Assembly: GCF_902833045.1 (NCBI RefSeq)
Contig: NZ_CADFDU010000001.1
Span: forward strand, 1,133,927 to 1,197,926
DNA length: 64,000 nucleotides
Direction: 5' to 3'
DNA from: Burkholderia sp. BCC0322
GTDB lineage: Bacteria > Pseudomonadota > Gammaproteobacteria > Burkholderiales > Burkholderiaceae
Shown here piece after piece: positions 1 to 8,355 of this stretch (within the stretch, counting starts at the first letter, position 1; each line of letters starts with the position of its first letter). A program made the translations under genes and the position numbers. Under the pieces are notes generated by a model. It saw nothing but the letters and a program-made list of their open reading frames with translations. It searched no databases and had not been told where the DNA came from.

Positions 1-152
1 CCGAGCAGATCACGCAGGCGTTGTCGCAGCTGTCGGAGGCCGCGCAGCAGACGGCCGAGTCGCTGCGCCAGTCGTCGCAGGCGATCGACGACCTGACGCT
101 CGTCGCGAACCAGTTGCGCACCAGCGTGTCGCGCTTCAAGGTCGACGCGTGA
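1..152 (+). CDS. wspA: WspA-like methyl-accepting chemotaxis protein, C-terminal end only
   Basis: Only the last 49 codons are present; the gene starts left of the window. The frame reads EQITQALSQLSEAAQQTAES and ends SVSRFKVDA. This glutamine- and alanine-rich heptad pattern is typical of the cytoplasmic helical hairpin of methyl-accepting chemotaxis proteins. The stop overlaps the GTG start of wspB (GTGA), so the genes are translationally coupled. Gene order with the following CheW, CheR, CheW, CheA-REC and CheB genes matches the Wsp system, whose WspA is the membrane receptor for surface contact. The naming rests mainly on this context. Confidence 0.85.
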   Translation, partial: EQITQALSQLSEAAQQTAESLRQSSQAIDDLTLVANQLRTSVSRFKVDA

Positions 153-661
153 CGCGCGCCGACACGCAGCACGGCGCTCACGCGCTGTTCCTGATATTCG
201 CGCTCGACGGCGAACGCTATGCGCTCGACGCGGCCGGCATCGACGAGGTGCTGCCGCTTGCGGTCACGAAGGCCGTGCCCGGCGCCCCCGAATGGATCGC
301 CGGGCTGCTGATGCGCGGCGGCCAGCCCGTGCCGGTGATCGACGTGCCGATGCTGGCGCTCGGGCGACGCGCGCATGCGTTGCGCTCGACGCGGCTCGTG
401 ATGGTCCGCTATCGCACGGACGAAGCGGGCGGCGAGCGTACGATCGGGCTGATCGTCGAGCGTGCGACGCAGACGATGCGGATCGACCGCGCGGCGTTTC
501 GGTCGAGCGGCATCTCGACCGCGCGCACGCGCTGGCTCGGGCCCGTCGCGAATACGCCCGATGGGGTCGTGCAGCAGGTATCGGTATCCGACCTGATCGA
601 CGACATGGCGCACCTGTATCTGTTCGACGGCCTGCCGGGCCATGGGGGAGAGTCCGCATGA
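149..661 (+). CDS. wspB: WspB, CheW-like coupling protein
   Basis: A 170-residue single-domain CheW-type adaptor. The region around residues 12-45 (FALDGERYALDAAGIDEVLP) and the following GAPEWIAGLLMRGGQPVPVIDV match the CheW beta-barrel signature. In Wsp systems WspB and WspD couple the receptor WspA to the kinase WspE. The start is GTG, overlapping the wspA stop, and the stop overlaps the wspC ATG (ATGA). Both junctions are 4-bp overlaps, so production is probably coupled. No transmembrane segment or signal peptide is seen. The length is normal for the family. Confidence 0.9.
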   Translation: MTRADTQHGAHALFLIFALDGERYALDAAGIDEVLPLAVTKAVPGAPEWIAGLLMRGGQPVPVIDVPMLALGRRAHALRSTRLVMVRYRTDEAGGERTIGLIVERATQTMRIDRAAFRSSGISTARTRWLGPVANTPDGVVQQVSVSDLIDDMAHLYLFDGLPGHGGESA

Positions 662-2064
662 AAGAGTCCGAATCGCGATTTCGCGGCTGGCTGCTGCGCG
701 AGACCGGCATCGACCCCGATTCGCTCGGCAACGATTTCCTGACCCGCGCGCTGACGGAACGCGTGCACGCGCTGCAGGCGGACGGCGAGCGCCTGCCGTC
801 GGCGGCGCGGCCGCCCGTGACGCAGGATGCGCTCGACGCCTACTGGCAGCAGCTCAACGCGTCGGCCGACGAGCGGCGTGCGCTGATCGAGCTGTTCGTC
901 GTGCCCGAGACCTGGTTTTTCCGCGACCGCGAGGCCTTCGCGACGCTCGCGCGGCTCGCGGCCGAGCGGCTCGCCGCGCTGCCCGGCCGGGTGATCCGCG
1001 TGCTGAGTGCTCCGTGCTCGACAGGCGAGGAGCCGTATTCCGCGGCGATGGCGCTGCTCGACGCGGGGCTCGACCCGGCCAGCTTCACGATCGACGCGAT
1101 CGACCTCAGCGCGCGCGCGATCGAGCAGGCTCGGCTCGGCTGCTACGGGCGCAACGCGTTCCGCGGCACCGCGACGGAGTTTCGCGCGCGGCATTTCACA
1201 CCGACCCGCGACGGCTGGCTGCTCGACGAGCGCGTGCGCGCGTGCGTGCAGTTCAGTCAGGCGAACCTCGTCGAACCGGCCGCGGACACGGGCTTTCGCT
1301 ACGATTTCGTGTTCTGCCGCAACGTGCTGATCTACTTCGATCGCGACGCGCAGGATCGCGTGATCCGCTCGCTCGACGAGCGCCTGGCCGACGACGGCGT
1401 GCTGTTCGTCGGGCCGGCCGAGACGGGTGTCGCGATGCGGCACGGGATGCGCTCGGCACGCGTGCCGCTGGCATTCGCGTTTCATCGCGAGACCGCGGGC
1501 GCTGTGCCCGACGTATTCGCGGCCCGGCCGGCGGCGCCGTTCTCAGCGGCAGCACCGTATCGGCGCGCGGAGCGTTTCACGGTGGCACCGCTCGCGGCGA
1601 CCCGCTCGGTGCTGGCGGTCGCACCGCCGGCCTGGGTCGGCGACACGCGTCAGGCGTTCGCGGCGCCGCCGGCCGTGCGCGCGGGCGCGTTCGACGCACG
1701 GGGCGACCTGCCGGTGACGGCGGCCGAACCGGCCGCGTCGCTCGCCCCGGCCGCCGAAAGTGCCGCACCGACGCTGGAAGATGCGCAGGCGCTGGCGAAT
1801 GCCGGCGCGTTCGACGAGGCCGAGCGCGTGCTCGCGCAGTTCTCGGCGCGCGTCGGGCCGCATGCCGATGCGTTCTACCTGAACGGGCTGATCGCGGATG
1901 CGCGCGGACGCGCCGCGGAAGCCGGCGACTTCTACCGGAAGGCGCTGTACCTGCGGCCCACGCACCACGAAGCGCTGACCCATCTTGCGACGCTGCTCGA
2001 CGTCGGCGGCGATCGCGCGGGCGCGCAATGGCTGCTCGAGCGCGCACGGCGCTCGGCCGGCTGA
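658..2064 (+). CDS. wspC: WspC, CheR-type chemoreceptor methyltransferase with TPR tail
   Basis: A 468-residue protein. The N-terminal CheR helical domain is followed by a SAM-dependent methyltransferase. The SAM-binding motif LSAPCSTGEEPYS lies near residues 116-128, and FCRNVLIYFD near residue 219 is characteristic of CheR. An alanine/proline-rich linker (about 290-380) leads to a C-terminal tetratricopeptide segment (ALANAGAFDEAERVL ... FYLNGLIADARGRAAEAGDFYRKALYLRP). This CheR-TPR architecture is that of WspC, which methylates WspA and so raises signalling. The ATG overlaps the wspB stop. A 46-bp gap separates it from wspD. Confidence 0.92.
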   Translation: MKESESRFRGWLLRETGIDPDSLGNDFLTRALTERVHALQADGERLPSAARPPVTQDALDAYWQQLNASADERRALIELFVVPETWFFRDREAFATLARLAAERLAALPGRVIRVLSAPCSTGEEPYSAAMALLDAGLDPASFTIDAIDLSARAIEQARLGCYGRNAFRGTATEFRARHFTPTRDGWLLDERVRACVQFSQANLVEPAADTGFRYDFVFCRNVLIYFDRDAQDRVIRSLDERLADDGVLFVGPAETGVAMRHGMRSARVPLAFAFHRETAGAVPDVFAARPAAPFSAAAPYRRAERFTVAPLAATRSVLAVAPPAWVGDTRQAFAAPPAVRAGAFDARGDLPVTAAEPAASLAPAAESAAPTLEDAQALANAGAFDEAERVLAQFSARVGPHADAFYLNGLIADARGRAAEAGDFYRKALYLRPTHHEALTHLATLLDVGGDRAGAQWLLERARRSAG

Positions 2065-2110
2065 CAAGACTACGGGTTGGGGACCGACACCGCGATGACC
2101 AGAGGAATTC

Positions 2111-2818
2111 ATGAACCGCGCCGCCGCTGCCATTGACGAGACGACGATCGGCGTCGACGATTGCTGGAACCGGATCGGCACGCGCGGCGACCGCACCTGC
2201 GAGCGGCTGAACGACTGCCTGCGCTGCCTGAACTGCCCGGTGTACGCATATCACGCGGCGAAGCTGCTCGAGCGTCCGCTCGACGGGGCCGAGATGGCCG
2301 ACACCACGCGCCGGATGAGCGCACCCGGCGCGCCGCACGTGCACGACGCCGATGCCGATACGCATCACGCGGCGCTGGCATTCCGCGTGGCCGACGAATG
2401 GCTCGCGCTGCCGATCGGCGTGCTGCGCGAGATCGCCGGCACGCGGCCGATCCATTCGCTGCCGCATCGCCGCAATTCGGCCGTGCGCGGCGTGGTCAAC
2501 ATCCGCGGCACGCTGCGCATCGCGATCTCGATCGGCGCGCTGCTCGGCCTCGGCGCCGGCAAGGGCGGCAGCGGCGGTGACGATGGCCGCTTCACGCGCT
2601 TGCTGGTGGCTGCGCACCAGGGCGAGCCGGTCGTGTTTCCGGTCGACGAAGTCGAGGGCGTGCTGCGCTTCGGCGCCTCCGACTGGGTGCCCGTACCGGC
2701 GACGGTCGGGCGCGCGAGCGCCGGCCTGTCGCGCGGCGTGCTGTCGTGGCGCGGCAAGTCGGTGGGCCTGCTCGACGACGACCGCCTGTTCGACGCAGTC
2801 ACACGGAGCATGCGATGA
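2111..2818 (+). CDS. wspD: WspD, CheW-like coupling protein with N-terminal cysteine cluster
   Basis: A 235-residue protein. A C-terminal CheW domain (about residues 80-225, ALAFRVADEWLALPIGVLREI, VVNIRGTLRIAISI) follows an N-terminal segment with five cysteines: DCW, TC, DC and RCLNC between about residues 18 and 40. This Cys-rich head is a recurring feature of WspD-type CheW proteins; its function is not established and it could bind metal or be redox active. The start has a good ribosome site (GAGGAA). The stop overlaps the wspE start (ATGA). It is probably the second adaptor between WspA and WspE. Confidence 0.9.
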   Translation: MNRAAAAIDETTIGVDDCWNRIGTRGDRTCERLNDCLRCLNCPVYAYHAAKLLERPLDGAEMADTTRRMSAPGAPHVHDADADTHHAALAFRVADEWLALPIGVLREIAGTRPIHSLPHRRNSAVRGVVNIRGTLRIAISIGALLGLGAGKGGSGGDDGRFTRLLVAAHQGEPVVFPVDEVEGVLRFGASDWVPVPATVGRASAGLSRGVLSWRGKSVGLLDDDRLFDAVTRSMR

Positions 2819-5124
2819 GCGGCGATGACGATCTGAGCCACCTGTCGCTGCTCGAGCTGTATCGCGAGGAGACGCGCACGCAGACCCAGGCGCTGTCGGA
2901 GCGGCTGCTCGCGCTCGAATCGGGCGAACCCGATTCCGTCGCGCTCGAGGCATGCATGCGCGCCGCACATTCGCTGAAGGGCGCCGCGCGCATCGTCGGC
3001 GTGCCGCTCGGCGTCGAGATCGCGGGGCGGATGGAAGAGTGCTTCGTCGCCGCGCAGGCCGGCACGATCGCACTGACGGCCACGCACGTCGACGTGCTGC
3101 TGGCGGGTGTCGATCTGCTGGTGCGCGTCGGCGATCCGCAGGGGCAACCCGTGACGCAGACGGAGATCGACGTGTTCGCTGCGGCGCTGACCGGCGCCGA
3201 TGGCGCGCAGACGATGCAGGCGCCGTCCGCCGTCCCGCCGCCGGTGCCGCCGTCGGTCGTGCCGTATCGCGAGCACGACGGCGCCGCGAACGAGCCCGTC
3301 GGGGCCGGCGCCGCGGTGCCGCCGCTCGCCGTGTCGGGCCCGGTGCCCGATCCGGCCCAGGCCGGCCGCGTGGCCGGCGCCGGTGCGATGCGCCGCGTGC
3401 GTGCGGATACGCTGAACCGGCTGCTGAGCCTGTCGGGCGAGTCGCTGGTCGAATCGCGTTGGCTCAAGCCGTTCGCCGAATCGATGCTGCGCGTGAAGCG
3501 TGCCCAGCGCGACGCGGCCCGGTCGCTCGATTTGATATACGAACAATTCGCCGACGATCTCGACGCGGGCATGCTCGCGTCGATGAACGAAGTGCGGCAC
3601 ATGCTCAACGACCTGCAGCGTTCGCTCGCCGAGCGCATGGACGAATTCGACCGCTTCGAGCGGCGCAGCACGCATATCGCCGAGCAGCTTTACGACGAAG
3701 CGCTGCAGTGCCGGATGCGGCCGTTCGGCGACGCGACGCGCGCGTACCCGCGCATCGTCCGCGATCTTGCGCGCTCGCTCGGCAAGCAGGTGCGTTTCTC
3801 GATCGTCGGCGAGGGCACGCAGGTCGATCGCGACATCCTCGACCTGCTCGACGCGCCGCTCGGCCACCTGCTGCGCAACGCGATCGATCACGGCGTCGAT
3901 TCGCCGGACGCACGGCGTGCGCGCGGCAAGCCGGCCGAGGCGAGCGTGACGCTGGAGGCGCGTCACAGCGCCGGCTCGCTGCTCGTCAGCGTGATCGACG
4001 ACGGCCCGGGCGTCGACATGGACGCGCTGCGCGCGGCCGTCGTGCGCCAGCGCTTGACCGACGACGAGACGGCCGCGCGGCTGTCCGATCCGGAGTTGCT
4101 CGAATTCCTGCTGCTGCCGGGCTTCTCGATGCGCGATGCGGTGACCGACGTGTCGGGCCGCGGCGTCGGCCTCGACGCGGTGCAGGAGATGGTGCGCGGC
4201 GTGCGCGGCGCGGTGCGGATCTTCAACGAGCCGGGCGCGGGCATGCGCTTCGTGCTGCAGTTGCCGCTCACGCTGTCGGTGATCCGCAGCCTGCTCGTCG
4301 AAGTGGGCGGCGAACCGTATGCGTTCCCGCTCGCGCACGTGCGCCGCACGCTCGAACTCGCACACGACGATATCGACGTGCTCGAAGGGCAGCCGCATTT
4401 CCCGTTCGACGGCCGGCGCGCGGGCCTCGTCGCTGCACACCAGTTGCTCGACGCGGGCGAGCCCGACGTCGCGCGCACGAGCACGGCGGTCGTGGTGGTC
4501 GGCGGGGAGCCCGAGTTGTACGGCGTCGCAGTCGACCGCTTCCTCGGCGAGCGGATGCTCGTCGTGCAGCCGCTCGACAGCCGCCTGCACAAGATCCAGA
4601 ACATCGCGGCCGGCGCGCTGCTCGAGAACGGCGACCCGGTGCTGATCGTCGACGTCGAGGACCTGATCCGCTCGGTCGACAAGCTCGTGCGCGGCGGGCA
4701 GCTCGCGCGGCTTACGCGTGATCCGCAGCTCGCGCTCGCCGACCGGCGCCGCCGCGTGCTCGTCGTCGACGATTCGCTGACGGTGCGCGAACTCGAACGC
4801 AAGCTGCTGGAAAAGCGCGGCTACGACGTGACGGTGGCGGTCGACGGGATGGAAGGCTGGAACGCGGTGCGCAGCGAAGGGTTCGATCTGGTCGTCACGG
4901 ACGTCGACATGCCGCGCATGGACGGCATCGAGCTCGTCACGTTGATCAAGAGCGATCCGATGCTCAAGCGCTTGCCGGTGATGATCGTGTCGTACAAGGA
5001 TCGCGACGAGGATCGCCGCCGCGGGCTCGATGCGGGCGCCGACTACTACCTCGCGAAGAGCAGCTTCCACGACGAGGCGTTGCTCGACGCCGTCCACGAC
5101 CTGATCGGGGACGCGCGCGGATGA
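2815..5124 (+). CDS. wspE: WspE, hybrid CheA-type histidine kinase with receiver domain
   Basis: A 769-residue kinase. An N-terminal HPt domain carries the phospho-accepting His52 (AAHSLKGAARIVG). A proline-rich linker (about 125-195), a dimerisation region and a HATPase domain follow, with N box LLRNAIDHGVD, G1 DDGPGVD and G2 GRGVGLDA. A CheW-like regulatory domain and a C-terminal receiver from about residue 645 (VLVVDDS, phospho-Asp near 696 in VVTDVDMPRMDG) complete it. WspE phosphorylates WspF and, in the known systems, the diguanylate cyclase WspR. The ATG overlaps the wspD stop and was chosen over an upstream in-frame GTG inside wspD. Confidence 0.95.
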   Translation: MSGDDDLSHLSLLELYREETRTQTQALSERLLALESGEPDSVALEACMRAAHSLKGAARIVGVPLGVEIAGRMEECFVAAQAGTIALTATHVDVLLAGVDLLVRVGDPQGQPVTQTEIDVFAAALTGADGAQTMQAPSAVPPPVPPSVVPYREHDGAANEPVGAGAAVPPLAVSGPVPDPAQAGRVAGAGAMRRVRADTLNRLLSLSGESLVESRWLKPFAESMLRVKRAQRDAARSLDLIYEQFADDLDAGMLASMNEVRHMLNDLQRSLAERMDEFDRFERRSTHIAEQLYDEALQCRMRPFGDATRAYPRIVRDLARSLGKQVRFSIVGEGTQVDRDILDLLDAPLGHLLRNAIDHGVDSPDARRARGKPAEASVTLEARHSAGSLLVSVIDDGPGVDMDALRAAVVRQRLTDDETAARLSDPELLEFLLLPGFSMRDAVTDVSGRGVGLDAVQEMVRGVRGAVRIFNEPGAGMRFVLQLPLTLSVIRSLLVEVGGEPYAFPLAHVRRTLELAHDDIDVLEGQPHFPFDGRRAGLVAAHQLLDAGEPDVARTSTAVVVVGGEPELYGVAVDRFLGERMLVVQPLDSRLHKIQNIAAGALLENGDPVLIVDVEDLIRSVDKLVRGGQLARLTRDPQLALADRRRRVLVVDDSLTVRELERKLLEKRGYDVTVAVDGMEGWNAVRSEGFDLVVTDVDMPRMDGIELVTLIKSDPMLKRLPVMIVSYKDRDEDRRRGLDAGADYYLAKSSFHDEALLDAVHDLIGDARG

Positions 5125-6140
5125 ACATCGGCATCGTCAACGACTTGCCGCTCGCCGTGGAGGCGCTGCGCCGCGTGCTCGCGCTGCGCGCGGACCACCG
5201 TGTGCTGTGGGTCGCAACCGACGGCGACGAGGCGGTGGATTTCTGCGTCGCGCATCCGCCCGATCTCGTGTTGATGGATCTCGTGATGCCGAAGGTCGAC
5301 GGCGTGGCCGCGACACGCCGGATCATGGCGCGCTCGCCGTGCGCGATCCTGATCGTGACGGCGAGCGTCAGCGCGAACACGTCGTCGGTCTACGAAGCGA
5401 TGGGCGCCGGCGCGCTCGATGCGGTCGACACGCCGACGCTCGCGCTCGGGCTGTCGGCCGATGCGTCGCCGCAGGCACTGCTCGCAAAGATCGACCAGAT
5501 CGGCCGCCTGCTCGAAAGCCGGAGCGCGGCGCTCGTGCCGCCGGGGCCGGCGCCTGAGCGTGGCCAGCCGACGCTCGTCGCGATCGGCGCGTCGGCGGGC
5601 GGGCCGACCGCGCTGACCGCGTTGCTGCGTGCGCTGCCGGCCGACTTTCCGGCGGCAATCGTGATCGTCCAGCACGTCGACCAGGCGTTCGCGCTCGGGA
5701 TGGCCGAGTGGCTCGACGGCTATACGCGGTTGCCGGTGCGCGTCGCGCGGCAGGGCAGCGTGCCGCAGGCCGGCGAGGTGCTGCTCGCGGCGACCAACGA
5801 TCACCTGTACCTGTCGCCGCGGGGCGTGCTCGGCTATACGCGGCATCCGGTCGAGACGCCGTACCGGCCGTCGATCGACGTGTTCTTCAACAGCGTCGCG
5901 GATGGCTGGCAGGGCGAAGCGTTCGGTGTGCTGCTGACGGGCATGGGGCGCGACGGCGCGCTCGGCCTGAAGGCGATGCGCGCGAAGGGCTGCTACACGA
6001 TCGCGCAGGACGAGGCGACCAGCGCCGTCTACGGGATGCCGAAGGCGGCCGCGGCGATCAACGCGGCATCGGCGATCCTGCCGCTCGAGCGGATCGCGCC
6101 TCAGCTGATCTCGCGCATCACGCGGCCGCTGCGCGACTGA
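5121..6140 (+). CDS. wspF: WspF, CheB-type protein-glutamate methylesterase
   Basis: A 339-residue protein. The receiver domain has its phospho-Asp at about residue 53 (DLVLMDLVMPKVDG). The C-terminal CheB methylesterase domain shows GASAGGPTAL with the nucleophilic Ser, VQHVDQAF with the catalytic His, and GMGRDGALG with the catalytic Asp, so all three catalytic residues appear intact. It demethylates WspA and resets the pathway; loss-of-function wspF mutations in other bacteria cause wrinkly, high c-di-GMP colonies. The ATG overlaps the wspE stop. It is the last gene of this run; no wspR follows. Confidence 0.95.
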   Translation: MNIGIVNDLPLAVEALRRVLALRADHRVLWVATDGDEAVDFCVAHPPDLVLMDLVMPKVDGVAATRRIMARSPCAILIVTASVSANTSSVYEAMGAGALDAVDTPTLALGLSADASPQALLAKIDQIGRLLESRSAALVPPGPAPERGQPTLVAIGASAGGPTALTALLRALPADFPAAIVIVQHVDQAFALGMAEWLDGYTRLPVRVARQGSVPQAGEVLLAATNDHLYLSPRGVLGYTRHPVETPYRPSIDVFFNSVADGWQGEAFGVLLTGMGRDGALGLKAMRAKGCYTIAQDEATSAVYGMPKAAAAINAASAILPLERIAPQLISRITRPLRD

Positions 6141-6159
6141 CGGCGCCCGACGGGCGCCG
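6141..6159 (+). terminator. Perfect hairpin directly after wspF
   Basis: The sequence CGGCGCCCG-A-CGGGCGCCG begins at the base after the wspF stop. It forms a 9-bp arm pair around a single base, or about 8 bp with a 3-nt loop. No U-tract follows, so it is at best a weak intrinsic terminator or an mRNA 3'-end stabiliser at the end of the wsp run. Confidence 0.4.
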
Positions 6160-6234
6160 CGATGCCGCGTCATTCCGGGGCGCCGGCGGCCGCATTGCGG
6201 GCGGCGCAGGGCGTCGCGTACAATGGCGGCCAGC

Positions 6235-6322
6235 GGAGATGGCATGCCTCCCTGCGGTCGTACCCGGCGCGTTGCGCACGGTGCGGCCCTCAACCGCCGG
6301 TCAGCCCGGCTGATGATGCCTG
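6235..6322 (+). promoter_or_regulatory. Fluoride (crcB-motif) riboswitch
   Basis: GGAGATGGCATGCCTCC at 6235-6251 matches the conserved 5' half of the fluoride aptamer: a GGAG/CTCC stem enclosing ATGGCAT. The 3' half at 6290-6320 reads CAACCGCCGGTCAGCCCGGC and then TGATGATGCC. The pairing expected of the aptamer is present: GGCAT (6241-6245) with ATGCC (6316-6320), and GCCGG (6296-6300) with CCGGC (6306-6310). The linker between the halves is about 40 nt and could form its own GC-rich hairpin. The downstream gene is a CLC-F-type exporter, the classic target. A Shine-Dalgarno-like AGGAGG at 6340 could pair with TCCTG just upstream, suggesting translational control; that part is inference. Confidence 0.88.
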
Positions 6323-6408
6323 CGTGTTCCTGGGTCGTCAGGAGGTCGCAGGCCGTCCATGCGGTATTCTGCCGCCCAGGTTTTGATGTTCCGTCGAATC
6401 TGGAAATC

Positions 6409-7650
6409 ATGTTTTTCTCGACTTCTGCCGATCTTCTCGCGACCGTGCGCTACGTGTGCCGCTGGCTCGCGCTCTCGGCCCTGCTTGGCACGCTGGCCGG
6501 CACGGCTTCCGCCCTGTTCCTGATCGCGCTCGACTGGGCGACCGGCACGCGCGTGGCGCACCCGTGGCTGCTGTGGGGGCTGCCGGCCGCCGGTTTTGCG
6601 ACCGGCTGGATCTACCATCGCTTCGGCCAGTCCGTCGCGCGCGGCAACAACCTGCTGATCGACGAGATTCACGACCCGAAGGCGCTCGTGCCGAAGCGGA
6701 TGGCGCCGCTCGTGCTCGTCGCGACCGTCGTCACGCACCTGTTCGGCGGCTCGGCCGGCCGCGAGGGCACCGCCGTGCAGATGGGCGGCGCGCTCGCCGA
6801 TCGCGTCACGCACGTGTTTCGTCTCGATCGCGAACATCGCCGCGTGCTGCTGATGGGGGGCATCGCGGCCGGTTTCGCATCCGTGTTCGGCACGCCGCTC
6901 GCGGGCGCCGTGTTCGGGCTCGAGGTGCTCGCGATCGGACGCGTGCGGTACGACGCGCTGCTGACCTGCGTCGCATCGGCGATCGTCGCGGACGCCGTAT
7001 GTCGCGCGTGGGGCGTGCATCACACGGCGTATGCGATTCCGTTCGTGCCGGCCGTGTCGGCGACGGGGCTGGCCGTGACGGTCGTCGCGGGCATGGCGTT
7101 CGGCGTGGTCGGGCGGCTGTTCGCGTTTGCGACGCATGCGCTGACCGCGTGGTTCAGGCGCGTCGTCCGCTATGCGCCGCTGCAGCCGGTGCTCGGCGGC
7201 CTGCTGGTCGCCGTGGCCGCCACCGAGTGGAACGTGCCGCAATATCTCGGCCTCGGCATCCCGACGATCGAGGCCGCGTTTCATGGCCCGCTGCCGCTCT
7301 ACGATTTCGCAGGCAAGTTCGCGTTCACCGTCGTCACCCTCGCGTCGGGGTTCAAGGGCGGCGAAGTGACGCCGCTGTTCTACATCGGCGCGACGCTCGG
7401 CAACGCACTCGGCCAGGTGCTGGCGCTGCCGGTGCCCGTGCTGGCGGGGCTCGGCTTCGTCGCGGTGTTCGCCGGCGCGGCCAATACGCCGATCGCGTCG
7501 ACGATCATGGCGATCGAACTGTTCGGCGCGGATATCGGCGTGTATGCGATCGTCGCGTGTGTCGTCGCGTATCTGTTCTCGGGGCACGCGGGGATTTATC
7601 GCGCGCAGCGCGTGGCGGTGGGGAAGGGCGCGCAGGCGGAAGCGGAGTGA
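6409..7650 (+). CDS. clcF: CLC-F type fluoride/proton antiporter
   Basis: A 413-residue multi-pass membrane protein of the CLC family. Motifs fit the fluoride-specific CLC-F branch better than chloride ClcA: GNNLLIDEI near residue 75, GGSAGREGTAVQMGG near 118-132 with the gating Glu, and GFKGGEVTPLFYIGATLG near 320. It should export fluoride from the cytoplasm, protecting enolase and pyrophosphatase. A fluoride riboswitch in the leader supports this assignment. The start is the ATG at 6409, with a weak GGAAA ribosome site; the open frame upstream crosses the riboswitch and is not expected to be coding. Automated annotation would probably call it a chloride channel. Confidence 0.9.
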   Translation: MFFSTSADLLATVRYVCRWLALSALLGTLAGTASALFLIALDWATGTRVAHPWLLWGLPAAGFATGWIYHRFGQSVARGNNLLIDEIHDPKALVPKRMAPLVLVATVVTHLFGGSAGREGTAVQMGGALADRVTHVFRLDREHRRVLLMGGIAAGFASVFGTPLAGAVFGLEVLAIGRVRYDALLTCVASAIVADAVCRAWGVHHTAYAIPFVPAVSATGLAVTVVAGMAFGVVGRLFAFATHALTAWFRRVVRYAPLQPVLGGLLVAVAATEWNVPQYLGLGIPTIEAAFHGPLPLYDFAGKFAFTVVTLASGFKGGEVTPLFYIGATLGNALGQVLALPVPVLAGLGFVAVFAGAANTPIASTIMAIELFGADIGVYAIVACVVAYLFSGHAGIYRAQRVAVGKGAQAEAE

Positions 7651-7695
7651 GGCGGGCGCGAAAGCCGGATTCGTCGCGGCGCCTCCGGGAACGCG

Positions 7696-8355
7696 ATGCA
7701 TGCGATGTCGAAGGGGGGCGTGTTGTTGCTGGTACATCTGATCGGGCCGGGCGGTGCCGGCAAGACCACGGCCGGGGCGATTGTCGCGGCACGCCTGAAC
7801 TGGCGGTTCGTCGATCTGGATCAATGTTTCCTGGCCGCGCACGGGAACATCGCCGATTTCATCCGGCGCCGCGGTTATGCCGAGTATGCGTCGCACAACG
7901 TCCGGCTGTACGAGCGCCTCAAGCACGACATGTCGGCGCCCACGATCTGCGCGGTTTCGTCCGGTTTCATGCTGTATCCGGCCGATGTCGCGCCGGCGTA
8001 TCCGGCACTTCGCCGCGGCATCGAGGAGGACGGATTCACCGCGCTCCTGTTGCCGTCGTTCGATCTCGAACGCTGCGCGAAACTGGTCGTGGGCCGGCAA
8101 ATGTCCCGGCCGTATCTGCATGCGAATGAGGCCGACGAGATGCGCAAGATCCGCGCTCGGTTCCCCGCGTTCATGCGCCTGAACTGCAAACGGTTTGCGA
8201 GCGACGGACCGCCCGAACACGTGGCGGCCGACATCGAACGCTTCATCGTGGCGTCGATGCCATCGAGTGAACGCGGTCCGTATCCGGCGGCGGGCGATCG
8301 TCCGACGCATCCATGCGGTACCCAAGGCAATGGAAGCCGGGAGAACATTCAATGA
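7696..8355 (+). CDS. Small P-loop kinase, shikimate-kinase-like
   Basis: A 219-residue protein with a Walker A motif GPGGAGKTTAG near residues 17-27 and a shikimate-kinase-like DLDQCF near residue 42. It belongs to the NMP/shikimate kinase-like P-loop fold, but the substrate cannot be told from sequence. It is longer than aroK and not linked to aromatic biosynthesis genes. The stop overlaps the start of the next gene by 4 bp (ATGA), so the two are probably one unit. An alternative start lies at 7705. It may be a housekeeping small-molecule kinase or part of a two-gene cassette. Confidence 0.65.
   Translation: MHAMSKGGVLLLVHLIGPGGAGKTTAGAIVAARLNWRFVDLDQCFLAAHGNIADFIRRRGYAEYASHNVRLYERLKHDMSAPTICAVSSGFMLYPADVAPAYPALRRGIEEDGFTALLLPSFDLERCAKLVVGRQMSRPYLHANEADEMRKIRARFPAFMRLNCKRFASDGPPEHVAADIERFIVASMPSSERGPYPAAGDRPTHPCGTQGNGSRENIQ

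Noticed and set aside
2365-5097. 910-codon open frame antisense to wspE
   Set aside because: It is a shadow of the high-GC codon pattern of wspE; its His/Arg/Ala-rich translation has no domain.
6223-6408. Upstream extension of the CLC-F reading frame
   Set aside because: This stretch is the fluoride riboswitch and expression platform, so it is not translated as part of the exporter.
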